Below are positions 57,963 through 64,000 of a DNA stretch of 64,000 nucleotides, one piece after another. The position numbers and the translations under genes were made by a program. Source of the DNA: Atherinomorus stipes (Eukaryota > Chordata > Actinopteri > Atheriniformes > Atherinidae); contig JALJCO010001224.1 of assembly GCA_023101725.1 (NCBI GenBank), positions 496,001 through 560,000 of the forward strand, read 5' to 3'. The stretch's first letter is position 1; every line of letters begins with the position of its first letter. Below the pieces are notes generated by a model. The model did no database searches. It had not been told where the DNA came from and saw only the letters and a list, made by a program, of their open reading frames with translations.

Positions 57963-58992
57963 CAGTTCATATGCATCACCTTTTTCTTCTCTTTCGGCTG
58001 ATAATAGCATCATTAATGCTACATGTGGATCTGATGAGGTTATTCTGACTAAATCTGGTCTGACTTTTGGACATTTTCTGTAAAATTATTCATCCCTCCA
58101 TCTATCTGTGTTTAGTGTGGTTGAGTTGAGCTTATTTTACAAGCTGCAGAGCCCTCTAGTGGTGCGCTGATCCACGGTGAGGTGAGTCCTCAGATCCCTG
58201 CTCCTGTGGTTTGCAGGCTGTGCCAGCAGTCTGTCTTCCCCCTGCTAACATATGAGACACACCACCATCAAATAATATCAGCAGTATGTACCCTGACATC
58301 GCCTGGAATCCGAGAGTGTAATATGGGAATTGTAAAGAGGTTTTTTTCCTATCCAGTCAAAACAAACTAAGCAGATAGGCTGTCCATCCCCTGATACCCG
58401 GCTACAAATAATAATCATAAAGTTCTGATGTATTTTTATTGGGTTTTTTCTCTTAAACTACATCAGAATCTGGATTTGAAACAAATAGTAGGTTCATTTT
58501 TAGCTTTAGTAATGATATTTATACAATCTGACAGTTTTGTTTATGCTTTCTTTACACAACCTGCTCAAAAGCTTCAATTAGAACCAGGTCCTGGAGCTCA
58601 ATCTGCGCATCTGGTGTCGGGCTTGTTTTTGTTGTTGTGCTTCAAAAAGCATCTCCTCTCACAGTCAGCACTGTCCCCAGTTCAAGTTTAAATTAAAACA
58701 CTGCTCCTTACTCCCTCTCCCGTATTACCAAATCCCTTTTTTCTCCTTTTTTTTCTTCTTTTTTTTCCACATGCTGTTTGTCTTGAACAGATTCTCCTCA
58801 ATCCCATGCGCTGATTTCAAACAGTTCCCATCCCTCCTCACAGCTGGGCCTTATTGTCAGGGTTAATGAATTTGTTTTGTTGGGGCTTTTGGGTTCCCTG
58901 GCAGTGGAGAGGCGAGGCCCGGCGCGTGGGCAATGTGTGCAAGCGTTGCGTATGATTCCAGTCACTTCTGGACACAGAACTCTGAAGCTGTA
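57963..58992. other. Intron sequence without recognisable features
   Basis: Nothing recognised apart from T-rich tracts (58738-58765). Confidence 0.4.
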
Positions 58993-59843
58993 CACTGCAA
59001 AAATTAGTGGTCTTAATACCAATTAAAGAAGAATCAGACTATATTCAAGTGAAATAATCTGCCAGTGGGGTAAGATAATTACACTTGCTAGGATTTCTTG
59101 AAATGAGAAGAACTATGGAGACTCTAGACAGGGAGAAATATTGTTAAACAAGTTGTAAAACTCTCATTTCAAGTCTTTATTTAGTGAAAAAAAACCATTA
59201 AAACTAGTCTGGTAATGCAGATTTTCAGTGTTTCTTTCTAATTTTCAAAGAAAATGTCTTAAAACAAGAACTTTTTCTTACTTTGAGAATTGCTAAAAGC
59301 CTTTTTTGAAAGGCTTTTCCCTGTACTGAAGGGGCAGCATGATGGGAAACCTGCCAGCCACCCACGTACCTCAATGCAACTTGAAGGCTTTTATTTTGCT
59401 AAGGGCCAGATTGATTAGGCTTCAGGCTAGTTGTGTCTAAGACTGTTAAAGTGCACCTCTTTGCTACCAGCTCTCAAATTCCTGGTCAGTTTCTCTTGTT
59501 TTAAGATCTTTTCATTCAAATGAGAAAGCAACAATGAAAAGAAGCATTAACAGACTAGTTTTAAGTGTTTCTCACTTGATAACAAAACTTGAAATGAGTA
59601 TTTCACAGCTAGTTCCCTCTTGTCTAAAGTCTACGTATTCTTTTTACCAAAAAACCTGTGTATGAGCTCGTACGGGAGGTTTTAAAACAAGTTTTTACAG
59701 CTAAACATTTGGGGTAAAAGACACAAAGGGATCTGAAACAGTGTGTTCGTAAGATGATTTAACTCGATATGCATGTAAAATAACCAGTTTTAGGATTCAG
59801 TTACTAAGTAAGAAATAAAAGCAATAACATGATTAATAATCTT

Positions 59844-60419
59844 TAGGGATGTCCGATATTATTGGCCAATATTGGTATTAAAATGTGATCTCGGAAAATA
59901 TCTATCATTTTTTTTAACCGATATTTTTGAAAATGAAATCTCGCGAGATTTCGTTAGTAAAATCTCGTGAGATTTTGTTGCTGTGTACGAAATTTCGCAT
60001 GATCTTGTTCCATTAGCAGCGGTCCAGCATGTGGATAAGTCCCTGTTATCCTGGAAGAACTTCATTTCCCAGCATTCCTTTCAGACTCATGTGACTACGG
60101 GGCAGCTGCTGCTGCTACAGACTGACTTGCTTTGAAGCTGCTTATAACATGTCTGGTTTTAAGTTGTTGGTTAAGTTACCAAGTTGTCAGAAACATTATA
60201 ATTAGCCACATGTTGACTAATACCTGCTAGTATCTGATATCTGGCAGCCCGATATCCAAAATGAACTCCCCTAGCTGACTTAAGGATATTTTGGCATCTT
60301 TGATGTCGAAGCAGAATATGAAATATGAGAGATACAACCTCTCATTTGTCTGCATATATTGATATCGGAAATTAAAGACTATTTTTTATCGGTAAAAAAG
60401 TCAATATCGAACATCCCTG
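59844..60419 (+). mobile_element. Nested hAT element (GATGTCCGATATT family)
   Basis: TAGGGATGTCCGATATTATT to AATATCGAACATCCCTG, with flanks ATAATCTT (59836-59843) and ATTATCTT (60420-60427), 7 of 8 matching. It contains a perfect 18-bp palindrome around TCTCGCGAGA (59935-59952). The core block shared with 11229, 31080 and 50268 lies at 60049-60150. No coding sequence. Confidence 0.85.
59939..59948. promoter_or_regulatory. TCTCGCGAGA motif (candidate BANP-type site)
   Basis: Exact TCTCGCGAGA inside a longer palindrome. This decamer is a known vertebrate promoter motif bound by BANP. Here it lies in a transposon inside an intron, so function is only a possibility. Confidence 0.4.
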
Positions 60420-60523
60420 ATTATCTTACGTATTCTGCACTTGTTTAGTATATTCCTGTCAAATGAAGATCATTAAGAGAGTTTTTGCTGTAAAACTCGG
60501 TCCGATCGGCTGTTTTTGCAGTG

Positions 60524-63100
60524 TAAAACTTCATTGTTCTGTTACCTGACTACATGAAGTCAGACCGGCAGGATGGTGTGTAAATCACGGCGTTATTAGG
60601 ATGTTTATGGCAGCATTAGCCACGGTCCGTCTCAGTCTGACTTCATCTCAGTATTTTCTGCTGCACGTTAATGATGATGAAGTGAAGCTGGGTCCGGATC
60701 AGGCAGCTTTCAGCAGCGGGAGGTCCCGCAGCCTGGGAGCTATGAATAGATGATAGAGTGCTTTCTGGGACTTATCTCACTGCTATGTCATCAGCGGTGT
60801 CACCCGGCAACACGAATGCATACCCTCAAACACACACTCATATGCACATAGACTCCACATTCTCTACATACTAACTCCCTTTATTTGGGTGTAATGCTTC
60901 TTTATGACTGAACAGCTGACCTGTATGCATGTTTGCTGCTCTGTGTGTGTGTTTCAGGGTAAAAGAAGAGACATACTAACATTTTAATGACCTAAAATCT
61001 GGTTTATGAGCAGTTTTTTTTAAGACACTGCTAAAAAAAGAGGCATGTGGGTGCTTATTACTGAGACAGCCAGACAGCGATGCTGACAATGAGACATCAT
61101 CCAGGAAGTGATGACAGTGGCAGCGTAAAAAAAGAGAAGAAGTAGAGATAAGTGATGCTGGCAATGAGAGGATGTCAGGGAGATGAGAGACTAGAGCGCA
61201 CACAGAGGCAGGCTGGGTCAGCCATGTGCTCGTACCACAGTGTGAGAGGAAAATACCCTTTGGTGCAGGGGAAGTCCCGCTCCACCTCATCCTGGGATGA
61301 TTACACGCATGGGAAACAGGGCTTTAAACTTCCTCCAGCACTCATGCACACTCACATGCACACTCAAATCTGCTAAGGTTGTCCACAGGCTGAGGAGAAG
61401 GCATTGCAGGAGCTTTTAGTAAACACACATGTGGAGAATCTCACAATCTCTGTCTTATCTCTGCTTCCTTTTCTTCCCGTTGTTGTTGGGAGCTTATATG
61501 AGGCGGTTTTGCTTCAATCTCCTGTGTTTAACTTTCATCCAGAAGTTCTCTCATTGCTCTTTTTGTCCTCCTTCCTGTTTCCTGTGTGGGGCTGGCGCAG
61601 CTCCTGGTTGGAAAAGCGTGGTCCCTTCCAGAGCTGGGTAGTTACGTAGCGAGTTGGCTTGTCGTGGAGAGGGTTTCTCCTCTGGAAACAGACGGAATCT
61701 GAGTGTTTAATGTTACTAGTTTTAGATACCTGCTCAGAGGAAAGAAACCGTGCTCTCATGCAACGTCTGACTAATGCAGCTTTCACACAGCAGGCCGGAT
61801 TAAACCGCTGTGAGAGGGCACGGACGGGCTGGCCAGCAGCTGCCTGTGGGTCATCATCTGCTGATGATTCAGCACTTTTCATTTGATTTTTTGGTCTTAT
61901 CTTAAAAAGCAAACTGTAATCCTCTTTATGTACTGATGACAGTTCGTGTCGTGTGAACAGTTAGGTGTTGGATCGCTTTCATTTTCATTCTGCAGCATAA
62001 GATAATCGCTCCAAATATGCAGCCAGGAATAAGAAAAGTCTCCTCAGTGAAAGGCAGAACAAGGAATCCTGCTGGGACAGATGTTCTGGCCCCCACAGGC
62101 CCCGGATCTGAACATCGGGGAGTCGGTCTGGGATTACATGAGGAGGCACTAAACAGTGAGACTGTCTTAATCCACAGAAGAACTGTGGGAAGTTTGCAGG
62201 CTCAACTATCCTGCCGAGTGCTTTAAAGCAATGATTTACAGCGTTTTCTTGTGTTTTTAAAACCGTCTTTGCTTTTCTTTTCGGAAACGTGCGCAAGACT
62301 GTCATGAAACCAGTCATCAGGAAAAAACAGATGCTGTTTCAGAATCTTTACTTTAGATCTCTAGAATGATAACAGCTTAGAACTAAGAATGTTCAATATT
62401 GTTTTTTTTTTTTACCGATATCTGATGTACTGATATTGCCCAACTTTTTATTTCCAATATTTGATATCGACTAGAGATGCATATTAACCAATCTGATACC
62501 TCGATTGGTTATCAGCTACTGTACGATACTGACAAATTAGCTGGATCAGATATCGGATGAACGTGGCCGATACGGATTTCCAATCCAGTTTTTTGTTTGT
62601 TTTTATTAGTATCATAATATTATTTATTATTTGCTTTATTTATTAACACATTAGCCAAGATTTTTAAGCATTTTCACTGATTTTTGGAGAGCCACAGAAA
62701 ATTGTGTACTATGCCTTTATAAACACCAAATATATCAAAGAAAAGCTTAGATTCTGTTCTTTCATAAAAAAAAATCGCTTTTGTTTGTAGCTTTTTCCAT
62801 TCTTTAGTAATCTGCAGTGGAATGTGGGGTAGTTGCAGCAAAAATACTGCTTTTTACTTAATCTCTTACTGCATTGGGTTATTTTAGCCTATTTTGGTAC
62901 ATTTTTACCACTTCAGCTACAGCACTGTCTATCTCATGTTCCGACTGTGCTACAATCTTAAATGAAGGTTTAAATAAAAGAAGACAGATGTGAGAAGATG
63001 TCCATATACTTTTTGGCCTTAAATTACTTTATTAAATCTTCATCTCAGGGGATCGCATACACACCAAATGTCTAAGAAGTAATAAAATGCCTAAAACTTG
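60524..63100. other. Intron sequence with decayed hAT fragment
   Basis: A decayed piece of hAT-like sequence (ATGTTCAATATTG, ACCGATATCTGATGTACTGA, GGATCAGATATCGGATGAAC) lies at about 62388-62580. No exon is recognised. A weak acceptor followed by GCTGAGGAGAAGGC at 61390 is not supported. Confidence 0.45.
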
Positions 63101-63104
63101 CATA

Positions 63105-63495
63105 CAGTTGTCCTCAAAATTATTCAGACCTCCAATTAAGGAAGGAAAAAATCAGCTGTCAGTTAAATAAGTTGTAATTGACAAAAATAATAATAAATAA
63201 AAATTCTATGAAAATAATAATTTTGAATTGTTGTTCAAAAAAAATATTAAAAACAAATAAGCAAAAAATAAAACAAGCAAACAAGCATGATGGGGCCCCT
63301 AAGCTAAAATTTGGACCGTTTTTTTTTTTTTAAACTATTATTTTCAACTAAAATTCAAAAACAATAATTTATTTCCCTAAATTATAATTTTGCAAATTTT
63401 TATTTATTATTAGTTTCTTTAGTTTGTATTTGAAATACGATCGTTAATTTAGCTTTTCTTTAATTGGAGGGTATGAATAATTTTGTGGACGACTG
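63105..63495. mobile_element. Tc1-derived MITE with clean TA target
   Basis: CAGTTGTCCTCAAAATTATT to AATTTTGTGGACGACTG, flanked by TA at 63103-63104 and 63496-63497. 391 bp. The interior AAGCATGATGGGGCCCCTAA is the reduced core of the family. No coding. Confidence 0.85.
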
Positions 63496-63574
63496 TAGAT
63501 GTCTATGCCTGGTTGTTGGGTGAATGATTTGAGCTGTTCGGTTCTGCTAAAGGGACCACTAGATGGGGCTTATT

Positions 63575-63672
63575 GGAACAACAAGATTGTTAGTAAAAAT
63601 ATTACTCCAAATAAAACGATACCAATATCAGCCGATGATATCTGTTGGCTGATATTATTGGACATTCCTTGA
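63575..63672 (-). mobile_element. Fragment of the GATGTCCGATATT hAT family
   Basis: ACAAGATTGTTAGTAAAAAT, ACGATACCAATATCAGCCGA and ATATTATTGGACATTCCTT match the end of the reverse copy at 29647. The rest is missing. Confidence 0.6.
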
Positions 63673-64000
63673 AACCTTTCTGCAGCTCTGGTTTTAGTCC
63701 ACATGCTTGTGGACGTTAAATGTGAGAGCTTGGTGACCGTCTTGTGAATGTAGGGATGTTGGCTTGATGTCAAAAAGGCGTCGGACAGGTCGCCCTAGCG
63801 ACGGTGCTGTTGACGAGCTTGGCTCGGTGAGCGACCTCGGACCTCATCCTCATCTGCGTATGTTTAAAGTAAAGCATTTCCAAGGCCGCTCCTCTCGGCG
63901 ATGAGTGTTTCATATCGTCTCGTAGCTGTTGAAGTTTCTCTGCTGACCTCTCCAGGACAGCGAGATGTCAGAGGATCGTTTCTGCGGTCAGTGACCGTCA

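Larger units (their letters stand above)
58993..60523. mobile_element. CACTA/EnSpm-like non-autonomous element
   Basis: Ends CACTGCAAAAA and TTTTTGCAGTG with TA outside both. The interior has the ACTTGAAATGAG / CTTAAAACAAG / TCATTTCAAGT repeats common in teleost elements with this terminus. It is split by a hAT element (59844-60419). Confidence 0.68.

Noticed and set aside
61390..61419. Short frame AEEKALQELL after CCACAG as a mini-exon
   Set aside because: The pyrimidine tract is poor and there is no recognisable VPS13B sequence, although phase and a GTAAAC donor would fit.
63956..64000. Possible next vps13b exon after CTGCTGACCTCTCCAG acceptor
   Set aside because: The acceptor looks good, but in the required phase 0 the frame (DSEMSEDRFCGQ) hits TGA within 13 codons unless a weak GTCAGT donor is used, and I do not recognise the peptide. 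The window ends too soon to decide.

Overview
The window is a piece of a ray-finned (teleost) fish nuclear genome. It carries six exons of one intron-rich gene on the + strand, set in introns that are mostly DNA-transposon debris typical of teleosts (hAT, Tc1/mariner and CACTA-like elements and TTAA-target MITEs, an L2-type LINE, a tRNA-derived SINE). There is no prokaryotic-style gene organisation, and most long open frames are chance frames or the reverse strand of transposons. The species cannot be named from the sequence alone.

The gene is recognised as vps13b (VPS13B/COH1), a giant bridge-like lipid-transfer protein of the Golgi. The exons are 1-86 (cut by the window edge), 1472-1628, 4441-4552, 47210-47413, 52677-52803 and 55569-55712. 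All five junctions between them keep frame (intron phases 0, 1, 2, 2, 0), and codons split by introns are rebuilt correctly (S-D across intron 2, Q across intron 3, S across intron 4). Together they encode about 276 contiguous residues of the middle of the protein. The intron between the third and fourth exons is about 42.7 kb and holds most of the window. The gene continues beyond both edges.

Layout: 1-5000, three exons with MITEs packed around them; 6.8-8.7 kb, a cluster of hAT elements including two inserted at the same 8-bp target; 11-12.5 and 14-14.8 kb, TTAA-flanked elements; 15-18.2 kb, a large fold-back element with a hAT element in one arm; 24.5-28.3 kb, an L2-type LINE (minus strand, frameshifted) inside a Tc1 remnant; 29.6-32.9 kb, a hAT element holding two younger insertions, then a 77-bp tandem repeat and another TTAA MITE; 34-36.4 kb, a dead Tc1 transposon interrupted by a MITE and a SINE; 38.3-40.4 kb, a CACTA-like element with two insertions; 40.4-46.7 kb, a comparatively TE-poor stretch; 46.7-56.3 kb, three exons alternating with hAT, TTAA and Tc1-type MITEs; 57-64 kb, intron with further MITEs.

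No new multi-gene system is visible. The points most worth a second look are structural: repeated use of the same target site, TTAA targets deduced by comparing empty and filled sites, transposon ends lying 25-50 bp from splice acceptors, a perfect 21-bp-stem hairpin inside a hAT element, the 77-bp array, and a hAT family carrying sequences that resemble known promoter motifs (TCTCGCGAGA, a ZNF143-like block, GTCATGTGAC).
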